Part shown: positions 46,378-53,583 of the stretch, one piece after another
Position numbering within the stretch: the first letter of the stretch is position 1
How the letters are laid out: every line of letters begins with the position of its first letter
Assembly: GCF_004217225.1 (NCBI RefSeq)
Contig: NZ_SHKM01000001.1
Span: 310,001-374,000 of the forward strand
DNA from: Azospira oryzae
GTDB taxonomy: Bacteria > Pseudomonadota > Gammaproteobacteria > Burkholderiales > Rhodocyclaceae
DNA length: 64,000 nt
Direction of reading: 5' to 3'
Program-made: the position numbers and the translations under genes
The notes under the pieces: generated by a model
What the model saw: only the letters and a program-made list of their open reading frames with translations
What the model was told of the DNA's origin: nothing
Databases searched by the model: none

Positions 46378-48464
46378 ACCGAAATTTCTGCTTGGCCGCC
46401 TTTGCGGTGGGACTGATCGCCGTCTGCTGGGTGGGGGTGGGCTATATGGCCTCCCATCCCCTGGCATTCAGCATGACCCTGATCATCGGCGTGGTGTACT
46501 GCGCCGGCGCCCTGGAACTGCTGCGCTTCCACCAGGCCACGGAGAGCCTGGCCCGGGCCCTGGAGCGCATTCCCGAAAACCTGGAACACCTGGCGGACTG
46601 GCTGGTGCAGGTCCATCCCTCCCTGCAGAGCGCCGTGCGCCTGCGCATCGAGGGTGAGCGGCCCGGCCTGCCCGGCCCCACGGTGACGCCCTATCTGGTT
46701 GGCCTCCTGGTCATGCTCGGCATGCTCGGCACCTTCCTCGGCATGGTGGTTACCCTCAACGGCGCCGTCCTGGCCCTGGAGAGCACCACCGACCTGCAGA
46801 CCATCCGCGCCTCCCTGGCGGCGCCGGTGAAGGGCCTGGGCCTGGCCTTCGGCACCTCCGTCGCCGGCGTTGCCGCCTCCGCCATGCTGGGCCTCATCTC
46901 CTCCCTGTGCCGGCGCCAGCGCCTGCTCACCGCCCAGGGGCTGGACAGCCGCATCGCCACCAGCCTGCGCGGCTTTTCCCTGGTGCACCAGCGCCAGGAA
47001 ACCTTCAAGGCCCTGCAGGCCCAGTCCCAGTCCCTGCCCGAGGTGGCCGACAAGCTGCAGGCCATGATGGCCCAGATGGAGCGCCACAGCCTGGAACTGC
47101 ACCAGCGTCTGGCCGCCAGCCAGGAAGCCTTCCACCGGGACGTGCGGGAGGTCTATGGCAATCTGGCCCAGTCCGTCGATGCCTCCCTCAAAGCCAGCCT
47201 CAGCGACAGCGCCCGGGCCGCCGGCGCCGCCATCCAGCCGGTGGTGGGAGCCACCATGGCCGGCATCGCCCGGGAAACCACCTCCCTGCACGAGCGGGTG
47301 GCCGCCGGCGTCACCTCCCAGGTGGCCGCCCTGGCAGCTGCCTTCGAACAGGGAACGGCGACCCTGCTGTCCGGCGTCCATGCGGACAACGCCAGCCTGC
47401 AGGCCGATCTGGCGGCCCGGGAAGCCCAGCGCCAGGCGGCGCTGCAGCAGTCCCTGGAAGGCATGGCCGCCAGCCTGCAGCAGGAATGGCGTCAGGCGGG
47501 CGAACGCAGCCTGGAACAGCAGCAGCAGATCTGCCGGACCCTGGAGGCCAGCGCCCAAAGCCTCAACGCCAATGCGGAAGAACACGCCCGCCGCACCATC
47601 GACGAAGTGGCCCGGCTAATGCAGGCCGCGGCGGAGACGCCCCGGGTGGTGACCCAGGTGATCGGCGAACTGCGCAGTCTGCAGGCCGATCTGGCGGCCC
47701 AGGATGCCCAGCGGCAGCAGGCCCTGGCCCAGTCCCTGCAGGCCATGGCCGCCTCCCTCCAGGGCGAGTGGCAGCAAGCCGGGGCCCGGACCCTGGCCCA
47801 GCAGCAGCAGATCTGCGCCACCCTGGAGCAGACCGCCCGGCAGATCGGCGAAAACGCCCAGGCCCACGCCAGCGACACCATCAACGAAATCGCCCGGCTC
47901 ATGCAGACCGCCGCCGAGGCGCCCCGGGTGGCCGCCGAGGTCATCGGCGAACTGCGCCAGCAACTCTCCGGCAGCATGGTGCGGGACAACGAACTGCTGG
48001 AAGAGCGCCGCCGTCTCATGGAAACCCTCAACGGCCTGCTCGACGCCATCAACCATGCCTCGGTGGAACAGCGCAGCGCCATCGACGCCCTGGTTTCCTC
48101 CTCCGCCGCCATGCTGGAGCGGGTCGGCGCCGAATTCACCGACAAGGTGGGGGGCGAGTCGGCCCGGATGATCGACGTGGCCTCCCAGATGACCACCAGC
48201 GCCGTGGAAGTGGCCAGCCTCGGCGAGGCCTTCGGCCATGCCGTGCAGTGCTTCGCCGAATCCAACGACAAGCTGGTGGCCAACCTGCAGCGCCTCGAAG
48301 GCTCCCTCGACAAGAGCATGGCCCGCAGCGACGAGCAGCTGGCCTACTACGTGGCTCAGGCCCGGGAAATCATCGACCTCAGCATCATGTCCCAGAAGCG
48401 CATCGTCGATGACCTGCAGGGCCTCTCCGCCCGGCCGGCCGCCGTCGCCGGCGAGGTGGGCTGA
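46374..48464 (+). CDS. DUF802 protein: MotA/TolQ/ExbB-like membrane part with long coiled tail
   Basis: A 696-aa protein. Membrane segments: residues ~5-27, 32-50, ~105-130 and ~155-178. The third contains LVGLLVMLGMLGTFLGMVVTL, matching the GLLGTVxG helix of ExbB/TolQ/MotA proton-channel proteins. The fourth contains AFGTSVAGVAASAMLGL. Residues 190-690 are a long cytoplasmic helical tail, including a tandem duplication of exactly 94 residues (341-434 and 435-528) with motifs LQQQQICxTLE and EIARLMQ/EVARLMQ. The design is like ZorA of Zorya: a stator-type channel with a long intracellular tail. It overlaps its OmpA-like partner by 1 base (TGATG). Confidence 0.88.
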   Translation: MNRNFCLAAFAVGLIAVCWVGVGYMASHPLAFSMTLIIGVVYCAGALELLRFHQATESLARALERIPENLEHLADWLVQVHPSLQSAVRLRIEGERPGLPGPTVTPYLVGLLVMLGMLGTFLGMVVTLNGAVLALESTTDLQTIRASLAAPVKGLGLAFGTSVAGVAASAMLGLISSLCRRQRLLTAQGLDSRIATSLRGFSLVHQRQETFKALQAQSQSLPEVADKLQAMMAQMERHSLELHQRLAASQEAFHRDVREVYGNLAQSVDASLKASLSDSARAAGAAIQPVVGATMAGIARETTSLHERVAAGVTSQVAALAAAFEQGTATLLSGVHADNASLQADLAAREAQRQAALQQSLEGMAASLQQEWRQAGERSLEQQQQICRTLEASAQSLNANAEEHARRTIDEVARLMQAAAETPRVVTQVIGELRSLQADLAAQDAQRQQALAQSLQAMAASLQGEWQQAGARTLAQQQQICATLEQTARQIGENAQAHASDTINEIARLMQTAAEAPRVAAEVIGELRQQLSGSMVRDNELLEERRRLMETLNGLLDAINHASVEQRSAIDALVSSSAAMLERVGAEFTDKVGGESARMIDVASQMTTSAVEVASLGEAFGHAVQCFAESNDKLVANLQRLEGSLDKSMARSDEQLAYYVAQAREIIDLSIMSQKRIVDDLQGLSARPAAVAGEVG

Positions 48465-49108
48465 TGGAGGAGGTGGACGCCAGCGTCGAACAGACGGCCC
48501 CCGTGTGGGCCGTTTTCGGCGATCTCATGGCCGGTCTGCTGGGCGCCTTCGTGCTGATCCTGGTGGGGGTGCTGGGCGTCCAGTTGGAACTGGTCAGCAC
48601 CCTGGAGGCCGAGGTGAAAAAGCGCCAGGTCGAGGAACAGCGGCGCATGGCCCTGGAAAAGGCCCTGGCCATTCCCCTGGCCTCGGGCCGGGTGACCCTC
48701 AACAACGGGCGCATCGGCATCAGCGGCAGCGTGCTGTTCTCCCTCAACTCTGACCAGCTGCAGCCCGAGGGGCGGCAGGTGCTGAAAAGCCTGGCCGCGC
48801 CCCTGGCCGCCTACCTGGGGGCGAGGGAAGAGATGCTCATGGTCAGCGGCTTCACCGACGACATGCCGGTCAAGGGCAGCAACCGCCAGTTCGACGACAA
48901 CTGGGAGCTGTCGGCCCAGCGCGCCCTGACCGTGACCCGGGCCCTGATCGACGAAGGCGTGCCCTCGTCCGCCGTTTTCGCCGCCGCCTTCGGCTCCGAG
49001 CAGCCGGTGGTGCCCAATGTGGACGCCAAGAACCGGGCCCGCAACCGGCGTGTCGAAATGGCGCCGGTGCCCAGGACCACCAATGGCGGCAGCAAGCCCC
49101 ATGACTGA
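48464..49108 (+). CDS. MotB/ZorB-like OmpA family protein
   Basis: A 214-aa protein. One N-terminal membrane helix (residues ~14-40) carries Asp20 in WAVFGDLMAGLLGAFVLILV, the place and spacing of the proton-carrying aspartate of MotB/ZorB. A short coiled coil follows, then an OmpA-type peptidoglycan-binding domain (~75-205: SVLFSLNSDQLQPEG, VSGFTDDMP, ELSAQRALTVTRALIDEG, NRARNRRVEM). It should form an ion-driven unit with the DUF802 protein, anchored to the cell wall. It is coupled at both ends: 1-bp overlap before, 8-bp overlap after. Confidence 0.9.
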   Translation: MEEVDASVEQTAPVWAVFGDLMAGLLGAFVLILVGVLGVQLELVSTLEAEVKKRQVEEQRRMALEKALAIPLASGRVTLNNGRIGISGSVLFSLNSDQLQPEGRQVLKSLAAPLAAYLGAREEMLMVSGFTDDMPVKGSNRQFDDNWELSAQRALTVTRALIDEGVPSSAVFAAAFGSEQPVVPNVDAKNRARNRRVEMAPVPRTTNGGSKPHD

Positions 49109-49958
49109 GGCTGCCCCGGGCGCGCCGGCCGGCACCGTGCCGTTGCCGCCCACGGCCGGCGACGCGGCCCTGGAAGACCTGCGGCAGCAGGGCGCCGCCG
49201 GCTTCGACCCGGTCGGCCTGCGCTACCTGGAAGCCCTGGCCCGCCGCAGCCGGACGTATCGGGGGGGCGTTGCCGAAGGGCTGGCCTCCCGGCTGCAGGC
49301 GGCCATGGACGCCTACGGCCGGCGCCTTGCCGCCGCCCGCCAGTCCGCCGCCGAGGCCCTGGCTCAGGCCGCGGCGCGGCATCCTCAGGCTGCCGACGAG
49401 TTGCAGGCCCTGTTCGTCGCCGGCGACCTGGCCGGCCTTACTCGCCACATCGCCGCCCTGGATGCCTGCACCGGGCCGGGCCCCCTGGCTGGCCTGCTGG
49501 CGTACATGGCCGGCCTGGGGGATGGGGCAGGGCAGGGAGGCGCGGCGGAACCGCCGCCTGCGGCTCCCGATGGGACGCCGGCAACTCCTGTCGCCGCACC
49601 GGCCGTGGCGACCGGCACTGGCGAGACCCCTTCCGGCACGGTCTCCCCGGCCCGGGAACTCAAGTCCCTGCGCTATTTCCGCAGCACCTGGTCCCGCCTC
49701 AGCGCCGAGCAGCAGCTGGCCCAGGCCCTGGCCCAGGCGCCGGAAAACGCCGGCCCCCTCAATTCCCACCTGCTGGTGCTGCGGGCCCTGCAACTGATGC
49801 AGGAGGTGTCACCGGACTATCTGCAGCGCTTCATGTCCTACGCGGACACCCTGCTCTGGCTGGAGCAGGTGGACGACCTCAGCGGCGCCGTCAAACGGCG
49901 CAACGAGACGGCCGCCCCCGCTGGCAGGAAGGGCGCCCGTTCCGGCAGCAGCGACTAG
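49101..49958 (+). CDS. DUF2894 family protein, last gene of motor-like operon
   Basis: A 285-aa soluble protein. The N-terminal part is helical (LEDLRQQGAAGFDPVGLRYLEALARRSRTY). A Pro/Ala-rich linker (about 140-195) is followed by a conserved C-terminal section (ARELKSLRYFRSTWSRLSAEQQLAQALAQAPENAGPLNSHLLVLRALQLMQ in total) that marks DUF2894. The ATG at 49101 lies 8 bp inside the OmpA-like gene. The linker and C-terminal motif suggest an adaptor that docks to the tail or to another partner, but no enzymatic motif is visible. Confidence 0.85.
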   Translation: MTEAAPGAPAGTVPLPPTAGDAALEDLRQQGAAGFDPVGLRYLEALARRSRTYRGGVAEGLASRLQAAMDAYGRRLAAARQSAAEALAQAAARHPQAADELQALFVAGDLAGLTRHIAALDACTGPGPLAGLLAYMAGLGDGAGQGGAAEPPPAAPDGTPATPVAAPAVATGTGETPSGTVSPARELKSLRYFRSTWSRLSAEQQLAQALAQAPENAGPLNSHLLVLRALQLMQEVSPDYLQRFMSYADTLLWLEQVDDLSGAVKRRNETAAPAGRKGARSGSSD

Positions 49959-50104
49959 CCCGGACCCGCCGGGCCGTCGCCCTGTGGCCGGGAGCGGATA
50001 CGCGGCGACGGTTTTTTCGCTGGGACTGGCGCGCTCCGCATTGCACCGCTTGCCCCGGCGCAGGCGCGTACGGAGCGGCCGCTGGTTCCGAGTTGGGGTG
50101 AACG

Positions 50105-50188
50105 GGTAATCTGGCAGGGGTAATCTGGCAGGGGTAATCTGGCAGGGGTAATCTGGCAGGGGTAATCTGGCAGGGGTAATCTGGCAGC
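50105..50188 (+). repeat. six 14-bp tandem repeats (GGTAATCTGGCAGG)
   Basis: Six head-to-tail copies of GGTAATCTGGCAGG start at 50105, 50119, 50133, 50147, 50161 and 50175, the last with one change. They lie directly upstream of the exported protein gene at 50217 and end just before its ribosome site, so copy number could alter its expression. Confidence 0.95.
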
Positions 50189-50216
50189 GGTGCGGATTTC
50201 TCTTGGGAGATGGGCA

Positions 50217-50759
50217 GTGACAGGCAGCGTGGCGGGCCGGCTGGTGCCGGCAATGATGATTCTCCTGGCCTCCCCCGGGGCCCTGGCCGGCGCCTCGGCC
50301 TATGCGGTTGGCAGCGGCGAGGCCAGTGGCTGGGCCACCCGCGACAGCCAACTGGAAGCCAATCTGGCGGCCCTGGAGTTGTGCAACCGCCAGGCCCCCC
50401 GTCGCGATTGCGTGCTGGATACCACCAAGGCCGTGGTGCGGGCGGAGAACCAGGTGCAGGCTGCCTTCTCCCGCAGCAGCGCCGGCCTGCCGGACGCCCG
50501 CAGGCGGGCCCTGGCCAACTGCGGCGCCGCCAACTGCCAGGTGACGCTGGCCGTGACCCAGGCCGGCTTCTATGTCCTGGCCCGCTCCGAGCCGGATCAC
50601 GCCGGCGACCGGCGTTCCTTCCTCACCTTCGGTTTCGCCGACCTCAACGAGGCCCAGCGCCAGGCGGTTCGCCATTGCGAAGAGGCGTCGGAGCGGCGCT
50701 GCAGCGTCGTCTGGAGCGGCGCCATCGCCGGCCTGCAGGCAGTCCGTTCCGCGCCCTGA
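50217..50759 (+). CDS. exported Cys-containing protein of unknown function
   Basis: A 180-aa product with a signal peptide (MTGSVAGRLVPAMMILLASPG, cut near ALAGA). Two duplicated halves look alike: ANLAALELCNRQAPRRDCVLD and LNEAQRQAVRHCEEASERRC, each with a Cys pair, plus RALANCGAANCQV in between, so three disulfides are likely. This pattern resembles DUF4189-type secreted proteins, but I am not sure. The GTG at 50217 has a GGGAGA site; a GTG at 50190 in frame overlaps the tandem repeats. It is flanked on both sides by short tandem repeats. Confidence 0.7.
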   Translation: MTGSVAGRLVPAMMILLASPGALAGASAYAVGSGEASGWATRDSQLEANLAALELCNRQAPRRDCVLDTTKAVVRAENQVQAAFSRSSAGLPDARRRALANCGAANCQVTLAVTQAGFYVLARSEPDHAGDRRSFLTFGFADLNEAQRQAVRHCEEASERRCSVVWSGAIAGLQAVRSAP

Positions 50760-50803
50760 GTCTGCTCGTTCCCGCCTTCACGGTGTGCGGGGTGGCAGGG
50801 AAA

Positions 50804-50858
50804 ATTTGGGGCAGATTTGGGGCAGATTTGGGGCAGATTTGGGGCAGATTTGGGGTCG
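50804..50858 (+). repeat. five 11-bp tandem repeats (ATTTGGGGCAG), G4-like
   Basis: Copies of ATTTGGGGCAG start at 50804, 50815, 50826, 50837 and 50848 (last copy changed at the end). Five runs of four G's separated by seven bases satisfy the usual G-quadruplex pattern. The array follows the stop of the exported protein gene. No T-run terminator accompanies it. Confidence 0.95.
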
Positions 50859-50969
50859 GCTTGGTCGGTAGAGCGTCTGGCGGGATGTTGCTGCTTGATT
50901 GATGCAATGACGTCGTCCGAGCCCTTTTTGCGCGGGCTGCTGGATCGTGACGGCAGGGGGAAGAAAAAG

Positions 50970-51057
50970 TGGCGGAGGCTGTGAGATTCGAACTCACGGA
51001 TGGTTGCCCATCGGCAGTTTTCAAGACTGCTGGTTTAAACCACTCACCCAAGCCTCC
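50970..51057 (-). tRNA. tRNA-Ser (anticodon TGA)
   Basis: An 88-nt class II tRNA with encoded CCA, acceptor GGAGGCT/AGCCTCC, anticodon loop CTTGAAA giving TGA, variable arm present and T arm GTTCGAATC. It reads UCA/UCG. Confidence 0.96.
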
Positions 51058-51270
51058 GCAGTCGCCGGGAGCCTGCAGGACAGCGGGCCGGAGGGCGATG
51101 TGGGGCGCCATCATAGCACAGGCCGGCGGCCCTTTTGGCGGCGCCGGCGTGACCGCCCGGAATGCCTTTCTGTAACGGTGTGTAAGGGGGGCTCCCAGGT
51201 TTGCAACTTTGCCGGGGCCCGGTTAGTCTTAGCCGTTAACAAAAACCAACTCGTTCTTTTGGAGGACTCC

Positions 51271-51963
51271 ATGCTTCCCCAGTATCAAATGACCGGTGCC
51301 GGCACCCAGGCCGGCCTTGCCACCCAGAACAAGGTGCTGCGCAACACTTACCTGTTGCTGGCCCTCTCCATGATCCCCACCGTCATCGGGGCCATGGTCG
51401 GCGTGCAGATAGGCTTCTCCTTCTTCGCCGGCAGCCCGATGATTTCCTTCCTGCTGTTCCTCGGCATCGCCTTCGGCTTCATGTGGGGCATCGAGCGCAC
51501 CAAGAACAGCGGCATGGGCGTGGTCCTGCTACTGGGCTTCACCTTCTTCATGGGCCTGATGCTGTCCCGCATCCTGCAGGTGGCCCTGGGCTTCTCCAAT
51601 GGCGGTTCCCTGATCGCCATGGCGGCCGGCGGCACCGGTGCCATCTTCTTCACCCTGGCCACCGTGGCCACCGTGACGAAGAAGGACTTTTCCTTCATGG
51701 GCAAGTTCCTCTTCATCGGCATGGTGGTGATCCTGCTGGCGGCCGTGGCCAACATCTTCTTCCAGATCCCGGCCCTGGCCCTGACCATCTCCGCTGCCGC
51801 GGTGATGCTCTTCTCCGCCTACATCCTCTACGACATCAGCCGCATCGTCACCGGCGGCGAGACCAACTACATCGTCGCCACCCTGTCGGTGTACCTGGAC
51901 ATCTACAACGTCTTCGTCAGCCTGCTGAACCTGCTGATGGCCTTCACCGGCGAGCGCGACTGA
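51271..51963 (+). CDS. BAX inhibitor-1/YccA family membrane protein
   Basis: A 230-aa inner-membrane protein with seven hydrophobic segments. Family features are the NKVLRNTYLLLALSMIPTVIGA start, a polar TVATVTKKDFSFMGKFL loop and the C-terminal YILYDISRIVTGGETNYIVATLSVYLDIYNVF, with the acidic pair that controls ion leak. Relatives such as YccA modulate FtsH protease or leak calcium. The ATG at 51271 follows GGAGG. A terminator shared with ihfB follows. Confidence 0.92.
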   Translation: MLPQYQMTGAGTQAGLATQNKVLRNTYLLLALSMIPTVIGAMVGVQIGFSFFAGSPMISFLLFLGIAFGFMWGIERTKNSGMGVVLLLGFTFFMGLMLSRILQVALGFSNGGSLIAMAAGGTGAIFFTLATVATVTKKDFSFMGKFLFIGMVVILLAAVANIFFQIPALALTISAAAVMLFSAYILYDISRIVTGGETNYIVATLSVYLDIYNVFVSLLNLLMAFTGERD

Positions 51964-51983
51964 ACGTTGCGCTAGCAGCATGC

Positions 51984-52017
51984 AAAAGGGGCGGCCCGTG
52001 GGCCGCCCCTTTTTTTA
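51984..52017. terminator. terminator between BAX inhibitor-like gene and ihfB
   Basis: AAAAGGGGCGGCCC/GGGCCGCCCCTTTTTTT, long perfect stem with a seven-T tract. Confidence 0.92.
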
Positions 52018-52074
52018 TGGTCTGTCTCGAGTGTTATGGGTGTGTGGATCGGTGTGGCGGGGTGCTGCGGTGTT

Positions 52075-52398
52075 TCAGGCGGCCTGGCGCAGGCGCTGAT
52101 CCCGGGCGGCCGCTTCGGCGGCTTCCTGGACCCGTTCCCGCAGTTCCTTGCCGGCCTTGAAGTGGGGCACGTGCTTGGCCGGGACTTCCACCTGTTCACC
52201 GGTCTTGGGATTGCGGCCCTGGCGGGCCGGGCGGTAGTTGAGGGAGAAACTGCCGAAACCGCGGATTTCCACCCGGTCGCCCCGGGTCAGCGCTTCGGCA
52301 ATGGCGTCGAGCATCAGATTGACGGCAAAGTCCACATCCCGGGTGGTCAGATGGGGAAGCTTGCCCGTCAGATCGGCAACGAGTTCGGATTTGGTCAT
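52075..52398 (-). CDS. ihfB: integration host factor beta subunit
   Basis: A 107-aa IHF/HU-fold protein. It begins [17 protein letters not shown], the hallmark of IHF-beta, with [30 protein letters not shown] for the DNA-bending arms. It pairs with IHF-alpha (not in this window) to make sharp DNA bends for regulation and recombination. The ATG at 52398 is chosen over a longer frame because the family start is exact there. The last ~12 residues are an Ala/Arg-rich extension. Confidence 0.95.
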   Translation of the reverse strand: MTKSELVADLTGKLPHLTTRDVDFAVNLMLDAIAEALTRGDRVEIRGFGSFSLNYRPARQGRNPKTGEQVEVPAKHVPHFKAGKELRERVQEAAEAAARDQRLRQAA

Positions 52399-52459
52399 AG
52401 GGGGCGATTCTAACCCGACAGGCCCCCTCCTTTTCAAGGGGGCCGTTGAATTCAATGAC

Positions 52460-53362
52460 TTATTGCAGGGGCTGCTCGCCGCCCAGGGCCTCCACGATGG
52501 CCGGCAGCAGGCGGGAGAATTCGCCGCTCATCAGGGCCAGGTCGGCCTCGAACTGCTCGGCGGCGTTCTCGGCCTGCTTTTCCGCCTCTTCCTTGACCAC
52601 GTCGAGGAAGGCGACCCGCTTCACTTCCAGCTTCTCGGTGAGGATCAGGGAAATGCGGTCGTTCCAGGTCAGGGCCAGGCGGGTGGGCAGCTTGCCGGCG
52701 GCGATGTGCTGGCGCACGTCGTCCCCTTCCAGGGTGTGGCGCACGTAGCGCACGGCGGCCTTTTCCTCCACCGGAGATTTCAGTTCGCAGTCCCGGTCGA
52801 TGGTGAAGGCGCCGGGGGCGTCGCCGCCGGCCAGCCAGTCGGTCATGGCCGCCACCGGGGACATGGCGGTGTTGAGGCGGGTGAGGGGGAATTCGTCGAG
52901 GGACTTGCCCAGCATCTCCAGCACTTCCTCGGCCTTGGAGGCGTTGCTGGCGTCCACCACCAGCCAGCCGCCGGCGGTGTCGATCCAGACGCTGGTGCGG
53001 CGGCGGCGGGTGAAGGCCCGGGGCATCAGTTCGTCGCGCACCCGTTCGCGCAGTTCCTTGAGCTGCTTGCGGCCCACCGGGTAGCCCTGCTGCACGGCCA
53101 GTTCCTCGGCCCGTTCCTGGGCGGTCTGGTTGACCACGGAGGAGGGCAGGAGCTTGTGTTCAACGGCCAGGGAGAGCAGCAGGTAGGGGCCCTGGGCGTG
53201 GGCCAGGGCGGGCTCGTCGGTGGGGGGCAGCCAGCCCTTGGTTTGCGGGTCCATGGGACCGCAGGGGTTGAAACGGTTGCGGCCCAGCTGGGTTTCCAGG
53301 GCTTCGGGGCTGGGTTTCCAGCCTGCGGGCAGACGGTAGATTTGCAGGTTCTTGAACCACAT
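52460..53362 (-). CDS. rdgC: recombination-associated protein RdgC
   Basis: A 300-aa ring-forming DNA-binding protein that affects RecA-dependent recombination and pilin variation in relatives. The start [11 protein letters not shown] and the segment [11 protein letters not shown] match RdgC, as do [30 protein letters not shown] and [17 protein letters not shown]. The ATG at 53362 is preferred to a TTG at 53368. It lies behind the c-di-GMP gene on the same strand, about 220 bp away with no recognisable signal between. Confidence 0.94.
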   Translation of the reverse strand: MWFKNLQIYRLPAGWKPSPEALETQLGRNRFNPCGPMDPQTKGWLPPTDEPALAHAQGPYLLLSLAVEHKLLPSSVVNQTAQERAEELAVQQGYPVGRKQLKELRERVRDELMPRAFTRRRRTSVWIDTAGGWLVVDASNASKAEEVLEMLGKSLDEFPLTRLNTAMSPVAAMTDWLAGGDAPGAFTIDRDCELKSPVEEKAAVRYVRHTLEGDDVRQHIAAGKLPTRLALTWNDRISLILTEKLEVKRVAFLDVVKEEAEKQAENAAEQFEADLALMSGEFSRLLPAIVEALGGEQPLQ

Positions 53363-53583
53363 GGGCAATGGGATGGGTCTGAAAATGGACCCGCCATTCT
53401 ACGCGCAATCCGCCCACAAACGCCCCGGCTTGGGGCTTTGATTTCGTCCATGGCGGGACGTCGCGGAAAGCGGTGCGCCACCAACGACCTGCCTGAAACC
53501 CAGCAGGGACGGTCGTTTCCGGCATGGGGTGGCGCCCAGGTCCGTCCTGCCTGCCTCCCGGGGCAGGTGCCGCTGCGGCGTCC

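Noticed and set aside
45595-49958. Complete Zorya defence system
   Set aside because: No ZorC, ZorD helicase or ZorE nuclease is present; only the motor part resembles Zorya, so it is reported as Zorya-like.
50105-50858. CRISPR array
   Set aside because: Units are 11 and 14 bp with no spacers and no cas genes; these are simple tandem repeats.
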